Shown piece after piece: positions 36,682 through 48,218 of a DNA stretch of 64,000 nucleotides (positions are counted from its first letter, which is position 1; the number at the start of each line of letters is the position of its first letter). The stretch is from Astropecten irregularis. Lineage: Eukaryota > Echinodermata > Asteroidea > Paxillosida > Astropectinidae. The DNA is taken from assembly GCA_963971285.1 (NCBI GenBank), contig OZ020254.1, positions 2,294,001 through 2,358,000 on the forward strand, in the 5' to 3' direction. Under the pieces are notes generated by a model. The model was not told where the DNA came from, did no database searches, and saw only the letters and a list, made by a program, of their open reading frames with translations. A program made the translations under genes and the position numbers.

Positions 36682-36753
36682 CCAATGAACGATGGAATGC
36701 GGTCACGATGGATGCGGTCACGTGATGGCCAGCCAATAGCGACGTGCCACGTG
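36682..36753. promoter_or_regulatory. E-box / CCAAT cluster in intron 2
   Basis: Two CACGTG E-boxes (36719-36724 and 36748-36753) and two CCAAT boxes (36682-36686 and 36733-36737) within 72 bp, in a locally CpG-richer stretch. On the minus strand this lies just upstream of exon 3's side of the gene and could drive a shorter transcript. Motif evidence only. Confidence 0.3.
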
Positions 36754-37192
36754 TACTGGTCTAACATCGAAATGTACCAAAGTAAGCAAATTTTGTTTTT
36801 AAAGATAAATGCTGGCTGATACAACCGGAATCAGCGATCTTCAGGTTTGCAAGTGCCGTTTCCCCGAACATGGCAGTATTTTGAGAAAGAAACGATTCAC
36901 AAAATGTTGATAACAGAATGATTTGAGCTTGTACATCGATACTTTAATTCGTTTTGATCCTTACGATGTACGTTCTTTGAAAACCTATAAACTCCCTTCA
37001 ATCCTCATGAAAGTTTTGGAGAATTTCGCAGAAGTCAAAGTTTGTTATGCAGCAATAGTCCAGGCGTGGTGACAAATCTTCGTTTAACAACAAACACAAA
37101 ACCAAGATGGTCCAAATGATTTTGATCGTATTGTTACAACTTTCTAGATAATTGTATTCGGCTCTTAGATCAAAGAAAAAAAATAAGCCAAC

Positions 37193-37383
37193 CTGTAGGA
37201 TATTTCGAAGCATCTTGCCGACTCCTACGCCCATCTGTCCGCCTAGGCTGGCAGTCAGGGGCTGGAGTTTGGGAAGGCACACCGGCAGTCGCTCCAAGAG
37301 AAGATGAAGACATTCCCGGTTGGAGGAGAGACGCTGCAGGACTTGGACGCTCCTCTCCGCCGCAAACGTCTCGCAGCAAGCAT
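37193..37383 (-). CDS. Ankyrin/FERM-type gene, exon 2
   Basis: Internal exon, residues 498-561. Acceptor TCTTCGTAG|AT completes the Asp codon begun by exon 1. Donor CTACAG|GTTGGC ends in phase 0. The peptide (ETFAAERSVQVLQRLSSNRE, then a Leu-rich stretch with CLHLLLERLP) reads as paired amphipathic helices of ARM/HEAT type. That is an inference from pattern only. Both frame and phase fit the exons on either side, which is the main evidence that it is real. Confidence 0.8.
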
Positions 37384-37439
37384 CTACGAAGATTGGGAAT
37401 GAAAACAAAATGGAGTGGGACCGGGGTCATGTTCTTTAT

Positions 37440-37599
37440 GTTTTAAGAAAAATTGAGTCGAGTTTTCGCTATTTTCTCGTGACTCAGATGTCCGATCGAG
37501 CTCAAATTTTCTCCAGTTTATCATTTCAAGTACATGCTGAATTAGACAAAGTGTGAGTGCTGTTCTGTGACCTTTACCAATCATGTATTATACCTTTGA
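37440..37599. mobile_element. TTAA-MITE family B, partial copy B2
   Basis: Matches the family B end CTGTGACCTTTACCAATCAT then GTATTATACCTTTGAA, and the GACTCAGATGTCCGATCGAG interior. The other half is missing. Confidence 0.6.
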
Positions 37600-38183
37600 A
37601 ACATGTCTTCGCAAGGTACAGCCGCGATCTCTACCAGGCTAATGATATAATGAATAATAGAGATAAAGCATTAGAGATGGAATCACTTCAGTAGCGTCCA
37701 CATTGTGATTGTATAATACGCAACATAGTCGGCGTGGTGCGTTCCTCAGTGTGGTTTAAAACCTAATCAACGTTTCTTCTCCACTTGTTGATTAACTCAA
37801 TCTGCATTTTACACCATTTCTAGGCATTTTGCCTCTCTGTATTTCCTGGGAATTACGGTCCAGTTGGTAAATCACCTTAATGTGCCTCCATTTTTTTGGG
37901 TCTCAATTTCCGTACTCTCCAGGCTCCAGGATTCATTTCCGGAAATTAAATTGTCTAAATTAATTGGATTCACATCGGGGGGATCTACCGATGCTATAAT
38001 TACTGTACAGAACGTCTTCAGGTGCTGCTTTGATTCTGAGGGAAAGTCTCAAAATAGTTCCTGACACTGGTTTGGTTTTTATACGATAAATGTATGAATG
38101 AATATACAAAATATCAGAACCAAAACAGTAAAGTAATGTATATGAAATCAAATTTGCAAACATGACAATGATAATATACAGCA

Positions 38184-38580
38184 CGTCTCAAAAGAACGCA
38201 ACACTTTGTGTCGAGAACCATTATATCAAAATTAAACTGTTTATCACTTCAAGATTCGGATTTATGATACAACCACGTCTTGGCTATCATCGTGCAGAAT
38301 TTGAGCAAAATTGGACCGAAATTGAGGGAAAAAAATAATGACTGAATTATCCCATCCTCAAAAACGAATTTCCATCTTTCTGTCATACACATTATGTGTG
38401 TATTGGCCACTTATTTCAATTGGTGACATGTTCGCCAATTACAGCCCGATTTTGCTTAGATGCTTACATGGCAATAGCCAAGACATGTTTGTATTACATA
38501 TCTGAATATTGAAGTGATAAACGGTTTAATTTTAACATAAATGGTTCCCAACACAGTGTTGCGGTTTTTTGGGGGGGACA
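38184..38580. mobile_element. Foldback element family M
   Basis: Left CAAAAGAACGCAACACTTTG, TCGAGAACCATTATATCAAA and AACTGTTTATCACTTCAA are mirrored at the right by TTGAAGTGATAAACGGTTTA, TAAATGGTTCCCAACACAGT and GTTGCGG. Inner CCACGTCTTGGCTAT / ATAGCCAAGACATG arms. About 390 bp with no coding capacity. Confidence 0.72.
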
Positions 38581-38897
38581 CAAAATATATTTTAGGTGGA
38601 TGAGAACTCGAAAGAAATTGTCACATGGTTATTTTGTCACTGGAATCAAAAGAAAGAGTCTTATTCTTGGATGTATGGATTTGAGTCTTTCAATGATTGT
38701 CACTGACCATGTCAGTATGGCTTCCAGCTTAGTTGTCAGGAAAGTGTCTGAAACATGATGATCACTACATGAAAATAACAGCCAGGTGCTGCATGAAGCG
38801 CTACATCAATCAGCCACAAGCTATACACAAACATACAGCAGCATTCATACAGACTTCGCCTGTCAACGATATACTTGTGTATCAAGGTTCGAAATGT

Positions 38898-39343
38898 ACG
38901 GAGCTCCACAAGTGCCATTCCACTTATCCAGATAACCACATAATTGTATCTTGCCAAGTCGACTTTTGGCGCGGTAAAAGTCGTCTCAATAATTATATGA
39001 ACAAGATGACTTCAAGCAAAAACGAGAAGTCGACTTATCCTTACAATTTATCAGGATAAGTCAACGAAGTGCATCTACTAAAAATCGCCTTATACCTTAA
39101 GTTACCTCGGATTTAGCAAGTCGTTTTTCCAAGGTAAACTTTCAAGACAAGTCGACTTCATTCTTTCAGTATAAAGTCGTCTTGGCGGGATAGATTATCA
39201 GGATATGTAGACTTCGTAAGCCATCTTGCACGGATAATTATTATCTAGATAAGTCTACTTTTAGGGCTTAATAAGTCGACTTGGCGAGAAAAATCATTTG
39301 TATGGTTATCTTGATAAGTGGTATGGCACCCGTGGAGCTCCGT
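38898..39343. mobile_element. Foldback element family N
   Basis: Terminal arms of about 70 bp: ACGGAGCTCCACAAGTGCCA at the left, TGGCACCCGTGGAGCTCCGT at the right. The interior carries the 10-bp palindrome AAGTCGACTT four times (38956, 39027, 39149, 39273). Confidence 0.8.
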
Positions 39344-39794
39344 AAAAATGCTACTCAACGATGTATCTTCCCAATTCAGCCTAAAAATAACAGCGTTGGA
39401 ATTTTGAAGTGCTTTGCTACGAGATGTAAAGGTAAGGCCTACAGGTTTTTTGTTTTAGACCGAAAATTTTCCTGTCAAGAATGAAGTGAATGCAGCTGAT
39501 TTGAAAACAAAACTCCATGAAATGTTGCCTCAGTCTATACCCTGTTAGTTAGCCAATCGGAGTTATTTGTTATCTCAAGTTCCTAACTTCATAAATTTTG
39601 TATTCGTTTTCACTTTGTTATTTTTTCGTGGCAAAAATTTATAACCTTTATAAATTCATCCGATCGAGATTCTTTTGAAATCCTTTTCCCCTATCATCAC
39701 GGGAAATAAACTTAAAGGATTTCGTTGTGGATCGAAAGAGATCTGTACCTAGAATCAACTATCCTGGCAAGCCCCAAACTTCTCTCATTTGCAG

Positions 39795-40093
39795 TGACCA
39801 TTTGTCAGGTTGGCGTAGATGTTCCTTTCTCGCCTTTCACCTCTGGCGGCCTGGGGTTCGAGTCCAGCTCGGTCCACAAGTGGTTTGGGTTTTCAGTCCC
39901 TATCTGATTCTGTGGGTTTTACCCAGAATATTACTCTGGGGTTTTCCTCCCACCTCTAAAACTGTATCTTCTTCTCATGATCGTATTTCCATAAGAGGTT
40001 TCATCAGGCTTTCGAGCTACACAGTGCCTATGGTGCTTTTGAGGAATCCTTGGATTCATAACCAGAAATAGATAATAATAATAATATAATGTG
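39795..40093 (+). mobile_element. tRNA-derived SINE
   Basis: Plus-strand element with a pol III A-box-like CAGGTTGGCGTAGATG (about 39807) and B box GGGGTTCGAGTCC (39853-39865). A body with ACTCTGGGGTTTTCCTCCCA, of a type common in invertebrate SINEs, follows, then an ATA/AAT tail (40070-40090). It ends about 50 bp from the donor of exon 1. Confidence 0.72.
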
Positions 40094-40141
40094 TACAATG
40101 CTATTTCATCATAAAATTCTATTTTCGTAATTCGTCATTAC

Positions 40142-41633
40142 CTTCTTCGATATCGTCCATCGTGTTGGTCCTGGATCTGATGGTTTTCACGGGTTCCGTG
40201 CTAGTACCAGACGTACTGCATGGCTTCGTCTTCTCCACAGGCGATCCGGGAGTCGAGTCAGCCTGTTCAGGGTCGGTCTTGGATGCCGGTTCCTCCCTGG
40301 ATCTTCGCCGTCGGTCCAGCCAGTGCCACAGTCCAAGGCTCATCTTCCGGTTGCGCTTCTCGGCCATCTGGTCCGAGCTGGGTTCCCTCTCCGCGATGGC
40401 CGCCTCCTGCGGGATGCAGACTGTGGCGCACCGGTCCCGGGCGTTGGGGGACCGGGACCGGGCCACCTTGGCCACGAAGCGAGGGAGGGCCAGGAGTCCC
40501 AGGGACACCTTGCGGTTGTCCCGAGCCGAGTTGATCCTCTGCTGCAGAACGTCCTCCTCGGGATCGTCCGGGCTCTTGTCGGGATAGAACACATCCAGGG
40601 TCTCCTGGACGACCTTCTGCTGGAGGACTTCCAGCCCAGGGGCGATGTCCACCGGGCGCTGACCTTTTTTGTCAGCCTTAAATATCCTTGCACCGTGCTC
40701 GATGAAGATGGCGGCGCATTCCCACCTCTCGAGGGGAGATTGAGCGGCCACGTGGAGGGGTGTGGCGCCGTTCTCGTCCTCGATCTCTGGATCCGCGCCG
40801 TATCGGAGGAGAGTCTTGATGACCAGGCAGTTGGCCATGCGTGTGGCCAGATGCAGGGCCGGCTTGACGAACCACTCCCGGACGGAGTTGACCTGGTTGG
40901 TGAAGTACTGCAAACCTTCCGGGTCCGTCCCGTTGGTCTGCCGATTCAGCATCAGGTCGGCCGGTGGGTCCACACCTTCGCAGTTGGGATCCACGCCCCA
41001 CTTGACCAGCAGGCGTACCACCTCGGTGGAGCCGCAGGCGATGGCCAGATGCAAGGCGTTGGAGAAATCGCAGGGCTTGGGCTTGCCGCGGTGAGGTCCA
41101 GGGGAGTCCTCGTGGTTCCTCTCCCAGTTGCTGATGAGAGCCGTGCTCTGGTTCAGCAAAACCTGGACGGTGAGGCTGTCACTCCGAGGTCGGGCCTTCT
41201 TGCTTGCGCCCAGTCCGACCACATCATAGTTGACGTTGAACAGGCTGAAGTGGGCGTGGAGAACCCGCGACACGGTGGCACCATCGTTGAAGAGAATGGC
41301 CATTCGCAAGACGTCTGCGTCCACCATCGGGTTGCCGGACACGGACTGCAGCTGCCTGACCAACAAGGACATGTTGATGGTCAAGGCAGTGATACAGGGA
41401 AGGGTCCTCAAGTTGGACAGGGAGGCTTTGCGAAGTCTGGACGGGAGGTTCCTGGAGTTGAGCAGGGGGCTCCTCAGCTCAGCCCTACTGTCCCCGGACA
41501 GCAGCGCCTTGGGGACGAGGGAGGTCGAGCGGCGATGACTCAGGAGGGTCGGCTGGAGGGAAGCTCGTCGACACGGCAGGTCCTTCGTGGTCGGGTCAAC
41601 TTCGTCAATTCTCATCGTTATGACTTCTACCAT
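40142..41633 (-). CDS. Ankyrin/FERM-type gene, exon 1 (ankyrin repeats)
   Basis: First recognised coding exon, residues 1-497. At least three ankyrin repeats are visible: about 191-217 (SNALHLAIACGSTEVVRLLV), 257-286 (KPALHLATRMANCLVIKTLL) and 288-318 (NGATPLHVAAQ). They are followed by a basic, Ser/Arg-rich tail to 497. Ankyrin repeats bind protein partners; the partner here is unknown. The ATG at 41633 was chosen because an in-frame TGA lies 8 codons upstream (41657-41655). A CAG at 41645-41643 could instead be an acceptor, which would make this an internal exon. The donor is GAAGAAG|GTAATG, leaving one base of the codon finished by exon 2. The exon is strongly G+C-rich compared with its flanks. 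The family is not recognised; only the ankyrin content is certain. Confidence 0.85.
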
Positions 41634-42131
41634 TCGCCGTGCCTGGATGCAATGTCAACCAGAAAGAAAAACACCGGTATATCAATGGTATCATCCCATG
41701 CACGTTTAAACCAAAATCAAAACCTCACTGTAATAGTAGACTTAAAATCGAGTCTGGTATTGAGCAGTCTTATCGCGTCCACGGCGCTCAGCCACTCGCT
41801 ACGCCAGGGGGCACGGTCTGCATTATGTCCTACTGGCGGGGACGCGACGACGGTACGTATACATCCTCGACCCCTAATGGACCACGATTCTGTCTCAGTA
41901 TACCAATAACAAACCTAGACGAACTTGGCGATTTTGGCGAGATACACATACAACAGTTCAATGATTTCCGCACTATTATAAACGTTGCATAAACGACGGT
42001 GGTATGTAAAATTTTTGCGGCGTTTTCGGACCAAACACGAATGCCCAACGACTTGTCACCACGTCTACACTAAAACGTGGTCACGCGGCTTATAGTGATA
42101 TCAAAAAAGTAAAACTTGGCCTAGGTAGGCT

Positions 42132-42255
42132 AAGGCTGTGTCCCAATTCTTTGGCTGCGACCGCAAATAACACAAAAGTCTATGGAAATGGCTGCAGTCA
42201 CTGGCTAGTGGATGGCATGCGTAATTTGCAGCCGCAGCCAGAGAATTGGGACACT
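42132..42255. mobile_element. Foldback element family J, copy 2
   Basis: AAGGCTGTGTCCCAATTCTT at the left, AGAGAATTGGGACACTC at the right; inner GCAAATAACACA / GTAATTTGCAGCCGCAGC arms. Confidence 0.7.
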
Positions 42256-42863
42256 CATGAAAAATATCCGAATCATTTTACTCAGTATAAGTACCGTATC
42301 CACACAAGCCAAATCACTAGGTATACCGAGCGACCTTAACCTTGATAAAAAAGAACATGTGGGGAAAAGGGGACGTGGGCGAAAACAAAATCCCGGACGG
42401 GTTTGTAATGGGCTACCAATTACCGTCGGAAACAATCCAATTCCATTGAGTGTGTGAGTTTACTGGAGGAATACATACAGAGCAGCTAGGGAAAAGGACT
42501 CATTGGCTTAGAACAAGACAAGTCAAAGGTTATAATATACTGCATTCTACAGCAAATTCATGTGTCAGACGGATGTAGAAGGTAGGCAATAGACATTGTG
42601 AAAATCACTGTCTTACAAAGATCGAAATAATATTCAAACATACGTGTAGCCCATTCAAGTGCAATTTCTATACTAGAAGGTATTTCTCTCTAAAGACGCT
42701 CTGTCCTTGGTGTCGTCAGTCGGTGAGTGAAATTGCACTTAAAATATAACATGTTCAGAGAATGTCAGAACGGTTGCCGATATTAACGGCATTATCGTCA
42801 ACAACACTTTTCGAAGTGATAGCAAGCCAGCTTAATGGCAAATCAAAACAAAATAAATAGATA

Positions 42864-42996
42864 AATAGATTTTAGCCTTTTTCCTGCTAGGATCGAAACA
42901 AGCCAGGCCCTCCTAACACCAAGCATTTGATATATTTCAGGTCATTTTGGATGATAAGCAGTTTGCAGCAGTTTATTACTTGTATTAAAAAGATAG
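42864..42996. repeat. Repeat family K, copy 4
   Basis: Reverse-oriented: CCTGCTAGGATCGAAACAAG, GGCCCTCCTAACACCAAGCA, ATTTCAGGTCATTTTGGATG, then GCAGCAGTTTATTACTTGTA. Confidence 0.6.
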
Positions 42997-44224
42997 CAAT
43001 ACAAAGAAGGCGGGAAAGTAACTTCCAGTTGTCTAATTCACCGATTGACCGTATAAGGGACAATCATTTTACCAGAACAGAAAAAAACATCATTTCTGAT
43101 GACACACACCCTTTAAGAGATGTGCTGGTATAGAGACAAGATGTCTCTCACTGCATGTATTTCTCAAAATTGAAAATGTTAGCAGAGTATGCAAATTGAA
43201 AACACCTCTAAATCAACTTGGCTTCCGTATGGGTTTTGACACGCTAATAAAAATGGATATCAAAGCGTATATACCTGCTTATGTATACAAGACAGAGAAT
43301 TCATTATTGGGTAGATATGATATAGCGCACCATATGAACCTCAATGATTGCAATGGGTTCTTCCTCATCCTGGTTATACTATGGGACCACCATCTTGATC
43401 GTCCCCAGCGGCGTAACCGAGGGAAAACGGCGCCCGGGGCAAGTTCTAAAATTGCGCCACTTACTCCAACTTCTGATATTGCAGCCTTACGTAGGATAAG
43501 ACATCCTTCGTAACTCGAGTTACGATCGATCGTAGGGCTTCGTGAAATAGACCCATGGACTGGGACACATTGGTCGAAGTAATCTTTTTTCTTTTCTTAT
43601 AGTTTCCACTGTATCTAAACATTTGAAATTGTCACTTAGGCACAAAGCTTGTTTCGCACTACCACAGGTCACTAGTAAGCAGTTACAAGAAATCTCATTC
43701 ATATTCTTTACTTATCATATTCTTCATTATTTCAACGCTGAAAATTTAGGGTCAGAGGAAAAGATTTACGAACTCCACCTACAGAGGGCGCCAGAATTTT
43801 CAACCCGCGCAAAAATTGATTAAAGCATCATATCCTTAATTCTCATGGGTTTATTGTATGTCCCAAAATAGCACTAGTAGGCACATTTGTTGAAATGAAG
43901 TAGGCGTCATACTTCCTATGGGTAGAGGAATGATGTATTTATATGTCTAGCTATAGTGAGTTTCTGTCCCCTTTTTTGGCAAGCAGTATTTTGGGTGATA
44001 AATCTGACGACTGAGAGCCATAGGCAATTTCATTTTCAATGGCATAAAGAACATGAAGTGTAGGCTTATAATGTAGTGTTTGCTTGCTCAGTTCATAATT
44101 ATGAAAACGTGGACGTGAGTGACAAGACTGTGAATGAAATGGCCATCGCTTCCCTGGTGATTCGTGGTACTGCGGGCTGTGATAAAACAAATCTGTCAAG
44201 TGCTATGCACATGTATTGAGCCCC

Positions 44225-44551
44225 TTAAAGGTAATACATGTATCATACTTTGGTTTTTTTTGGTCAAAGAAATGCAGATTCATGGGCAAAACGTCAAGGA
44301 AGATACAGTAACAGTCATCTGTGAAATTTCCAGTCCTACGGCGCCCACTTTTTAAGAAGACAGTGAAAAACGACCACGATATTTTTTGTTTTTGTTTTGT
44401 GTTCAAATTTTTTTATCATTGGTTTTACTCTTTTCCTGATAAATACAGCATTTCAGGCAGACATTTGTTAACGGTATGTTTCTACACCATTCCTGGGTAA
44501 ATCTGGGGAGATCATTCTGTATATGCTACCAAAGTATGATACTACCTTTAA
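44225..44551 (-). mobile_element. TTAA-MITE family A, copy A10
   Basis: Reverse copy with TTAAAGGTAAT and CAAAGTATGATACTACCTTT ends and a shortened interior. Confidence 0.78.
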
Positions 44552-45915
44552 AGTTTCCATTGAGATATAAACAGCACAAAGGAATAGACGGATCATAGTC
44601 GTCGGAATAAAGCGTCTCAGATGGAATGACCGGGCGAATCGCTATCCACAAATCGCCCGGGGCGGGTAAGCTGTGCTCACGCTCTGCCCTCAACCAACGG
44701 ACTAACGCCATCGGAAATATTTTCATAGCAAATTGTTTAAAGGTGTTTACAATACAAATTCGCCAGACAATGTTTTTTTTAATATTGGCTGCGGACTCTG
44801 TCAGAGTCAACACATACCTACACGGACTGTTTTTGCAGTCCACCTATACACAGTGTTAGGACATGAGACGTGTGAATAATCCAGAGACCGTCTTTCTGTA
44901 AACTTTACTGATACTATACGGTTTATTTTCTAAAGGGTTCCATGATATAGGTATAAGTACCTACCGAATGGGCTGAATGGAAGACCGGTAAGAGACATCA
45001 TATAAAGTCCAGCGAGGGGCAAAATGAGTCAGTCCTGTTCCGGTTGTCAATCCCCCAAAAACCTCGCGACGAAAGAGCAACGGAAAGACCGGAACGCCGA
45101 ACAACAGTCGGATCATCTAACGCCGTGTAACGAAACACCGTCGTCCATTTTTCTTGCGATACTTCTTTTTTTTTTTTCATAATAGTACACAAAATAGCGC
45201 CCCCATTCCGTCTGACCGCATATTAGGGGTCCCACTACACACCAACCTACACACATAACACACGCACGGCTGGAATGCCATTCAACTGGTAAATAGTGGT
45301 TTCTTCATACATTTCTACTTCTTCTTCTTCTTCTTTAAAATGGCGACCGAAAAGAGAAAAAAACTGTTTGCTCCGTGGATCGCACGCCAGGCGGCTTATT
45401 TGTCACAGAAATTCTCGAGACGGGCACAGTCGGTGGGATGTCGGGGGAGCATCAGCGTAAATTGGAGCCGACAGGACCGGTGTTTGGGAGGGATAGCGTG
45501 CCCGGTGTCGTCGGCCCAAGTCCCTGTATCAATCATGCAAAATTACACGCTCATATTTGAAGAGGGGGGTTCGGGTCAGGTTGTATGCACCATTTTCATT
45601 CCCTGGGAAAAAAGTGGAACAATCTTGGACGAGCATCCGGTGAAAAGACAGAGGGACTGTGGTAAATCAGGTCAATGTCACGAAAACAAAAATTGATAAA
45701 AACTGAAAAATCTGCAGATGTATCTCATACCATTTTTTGAACACAAATGCAACAATTGGTGTCCGTAAGCAATCAGAGGATGTTTGTTCAAAAAAGAGAG
45801 AGGAACTGCACTGCTTCTTATTAATGTAGAAATCTGGGTCAAAGGACCAGTGGCTAAAACTGCAGTAGTGCATTTATGACTAAAAAGAAAATGAGTAAAA
45901 AAGTGTAATGTGTCA
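44552..45915. other. No confident gene; CpG-rich patches
   Basis: G+C-rich stretches at 44570-44720 and 45000-45560 carry overlapping open frames on both strands. They include one at 45340-45696 beginning AAAATGGCGACC (also a YY1-like motif) after a CTT repeat (45315-45334). No domain is recognised and no splice partner was found. Confidence 0.3.
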
Positions 45916-46270
45916 TTAAAGATTGTGCAGTACAACGTTCGTAAAGGTCACAGAACAGCACTCACACTTTGTCTAATCCAGCATGCACATGAAATAATGA
46001 GCCTGGGAAGATTTTATCTCAATCGGACATCATTCTGAGTCACGAGAAAATAGCGAAAACCCGACTCAGTCTTGTTTATAAGACATAAAGAAGAATTTTT
46101 GGTGTAAAATCAAAAATGTTTTTGGTGTTTGGTTTTACTCTTTCTGGATAAATACACCAATTCATGCGGAAATAATACAACAATATGTGTCTACCAGCAC
46201 CATCTTCATAACCTGAACGTATATCTGTGAACATTTTTGTTGAGTTACCAATGTTGTACATGCCCTTTAA
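45916..46270 (-). mobile_element. TTAA-MITE family B, copy B3
   Basis: TTAAAGATTGTGCAGTACAA at the left, GTTACCAATGTTGTACATGC then CCTTTAA at the right; family B block AAAGGTCACAGAACAGCACT. Confidence 0.7.
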
Positions 46271-46443
46271 ACTTATTGTATTGAAAACACCCCTGAACAA
46301 TTATAATAATACCAATAAAGAAATTAATCAAGATATTAATAAATTAATGATAACAAATTGATAAATTAATATAAAATATCACTATTTATTTATGAATAAT
46401 GATAAAAAAGGAGACATTAGGGAGATATTCCCAAAGTATGTGC

Positions 46444-46798
46444 ATAAGGGCAGTATCATACTTTGGTATACCAAAACAGAACTCTTCACAGATTTACCAA
46501 AAACTTACAGGGTATAGCTGGTGATGGTAGAAACATATCGTTAAATCGTTTTTGCCTGAAATGCTGTATTTATCCAGAAACGAGTAAAAGCAATGACCAA
46601 AATTATTTTTGTTCTTTTAAAGATAAAAAATAAAAGAGAAAATACTTAAGAAATACTGTGGCCGTTTTTCACTGTTTTCTCAAAAAGTGGGCACCGTATG
46701 GGACCGAAATTTTCACAGATGATTGGCACTGTATCTTCCTTGATATTTGGCGTCATGAATCTGTATTTCTTTGACAAAAACCAAAGTATGACCTTTAA
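46444..46798 (+). mobile_element. TTAA-MITE family A, copy A11
   Basis: Forward copy: GGCAGTATCATACTTTGGTA at the left, CAAAGTATGACCTTTAA at the right. Confidence 0.8.
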
Positions 46799-47515
46799 AA
46801 ATGTCTTTATAGTTTAACCCTTTCCCTCCCTCGTCTCCCAAGGCCCTTTTCTAATCATGATTATCTTCCAGACAAAATGGGTCTTTTATGGAACCCAGTA
46901 AAATGATATCATCCCATTTACCTAGCTTTAATGATTTTCCGAAATAGGTTTTTGTGGAATTGTAATATCGAGACACTGAGCATATTTCCCCGGTGGCCCG
47001 TCTCTTAAATTGCATATAACCACGGTCCTCTTTTTAGTCTTCCCAAGGAGCTCTTAAAGATTGTAATAACTAATATCGGGATGCTTTTTCTTTCTTTACA
47101 GTCTGGCTTGCAAATTATGACAGCGAAACTCCTTCAATGTGACTGCTTACGTGGACGGTCCTGTGTGTGGGCCGTCTCTGGCGGGGGGGATGGGGGTGTT
47201 GGTAGACCCTTTGCATTTTCGTCCGGCACGTGGCGAGGAAACGAAACTAACACCGTCACCAAAATAGCTCCGAATAAAAAGTACGGGAATTTTTTTCTGC
47301 TGCGTTGTCGAGACTTGAGACAGCAATATTTTGCACCGGGCATAATTTCGAGTCTGCCCGGGTATAAAGGCCTATTCACGGCCATCACAGGTCGGAGTCG
47401 ACATAGCAGACGGAAATGTTTCGTAACCGTATGCTAATGGCAAATTATTTCTGAATTTGTTATAGTCCCAACATTGGCCCGAAATCCGAGTAAGAGTTAT
47501 GGCCAGACTCTCTAA
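46799..47515. other. Ambiguous open frames at 47081-47437
   Basis: Both strands are open. The minus-strand frame (47388-47134) contains a basic stretch then a hydrophobic segment (RSRKKFPYFLFGAILVTVLV), like the anchor of a type II membrane protein. The plus-strand frame follows a good acceptor (TTCTTTCTTTACAG). Neither can be confirmed. Confidence 0.25.
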
Positions 47516-47867
47516 TTAAAGATAGTGTATAATACTTTGGTAGCATATCGAAACAGAAATCTTCACAAATTTACGTATAACTTACAGGGTATGAAGATGG
47601 TGGTGGTAGAAACATACCGTTTAAATATTTCCGCCTGAAATGGTGTATATCCAGAAATTAGTAAAACAACGACCGAAAATCTTTTTGATCTTTTAAAAGA
47701 TCAACAATAAAAGAGAAAAAGACTTTAAAAATAGTGTGGCTCTTTTTCACGATTTTCTCAAAAAGTGGGCACCGTATGGGACTGAAATTTCAACAGATGA
47801 CTGTTACTGTATCTTCCTTGATATTTTTGCCCATGAAACTGCATTTCTTTGACAATTTTACCTTTAA
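47516..47867 (+). mobile_element. TTAA-MITE family A, copy A12
   Basis: TTAAAGATAGTGTATAATAC at the left, TTTTACCTTTAA at the right; interior ATGAAGATGGTGGTGGTAGA and CAAAAAGTGGGCACCGTATG. Confidence 0.78.
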
Positions 47868-48218
47868 ACCCCAGAAATGCCCTACTGCAACTGCCGGAGT
47901 ATGGCTTAGCATCTCTCAGTTTTAAAGAACAAATTCATGTACAAGGGAGCCAACATCAGCTATACGACAAGACAAATTAGTATAGGTTTCTTCCTCATAC
48001 TCTATGGTAGGCCTATATCACTGGCCGACCGTTTACCGCCGCTCGTGCCGAACCCAATATTGTCTTAAGCGCTCCATCGAGCCGCGACAACGGAACTTAA
48101 TTGAATTGTCCACACTGCATGACGATGCACCATACACGCATACTTATGCATACAGTAAAATAAATCAACATTCAGACGACTGAACGCATTAGTTTCACTT
48201 CAAACGTCGCGGGGAATC

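Larger units (their letters stand above)
33617..37192. other. Intron 2 (3.6 kb)
   Basis: Contains A8, the nested pair F3/A9, foldback G and an E-box/CCAAT cluster at 36682-36753. The plus-strand frame at 33733-34224 is Arg/Tyr-rich and has no support as a gene. Confidence 0.6.
37384..40141. other. Intron 1 (2.8 kb)
   Basis: Contains a partial family B MITE, foldback elements M and N, and a complete SINE next to exon 1. Confidence 0.6.
41634..44224. other. Upstream of exon 1; no gene seen
   Basis: CpG-rich patch at 41760-41900 could be the gene's promoter or 5' exon. J2 and K4 lie here. Around 43400-43560 are fragments that look like repeat ends (GGCGCCCGGGGCAAG; CGATCGATCG then GTGAAATAGACCC). 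Confidence 0.4.

Noticed and set aside
40323-41909. 528-codon open frame on the plus strand
   Set aside because: It is antisense to exon 1. High G+C removes stops, and the minus strand has ankyrin repeats and working splice phases.
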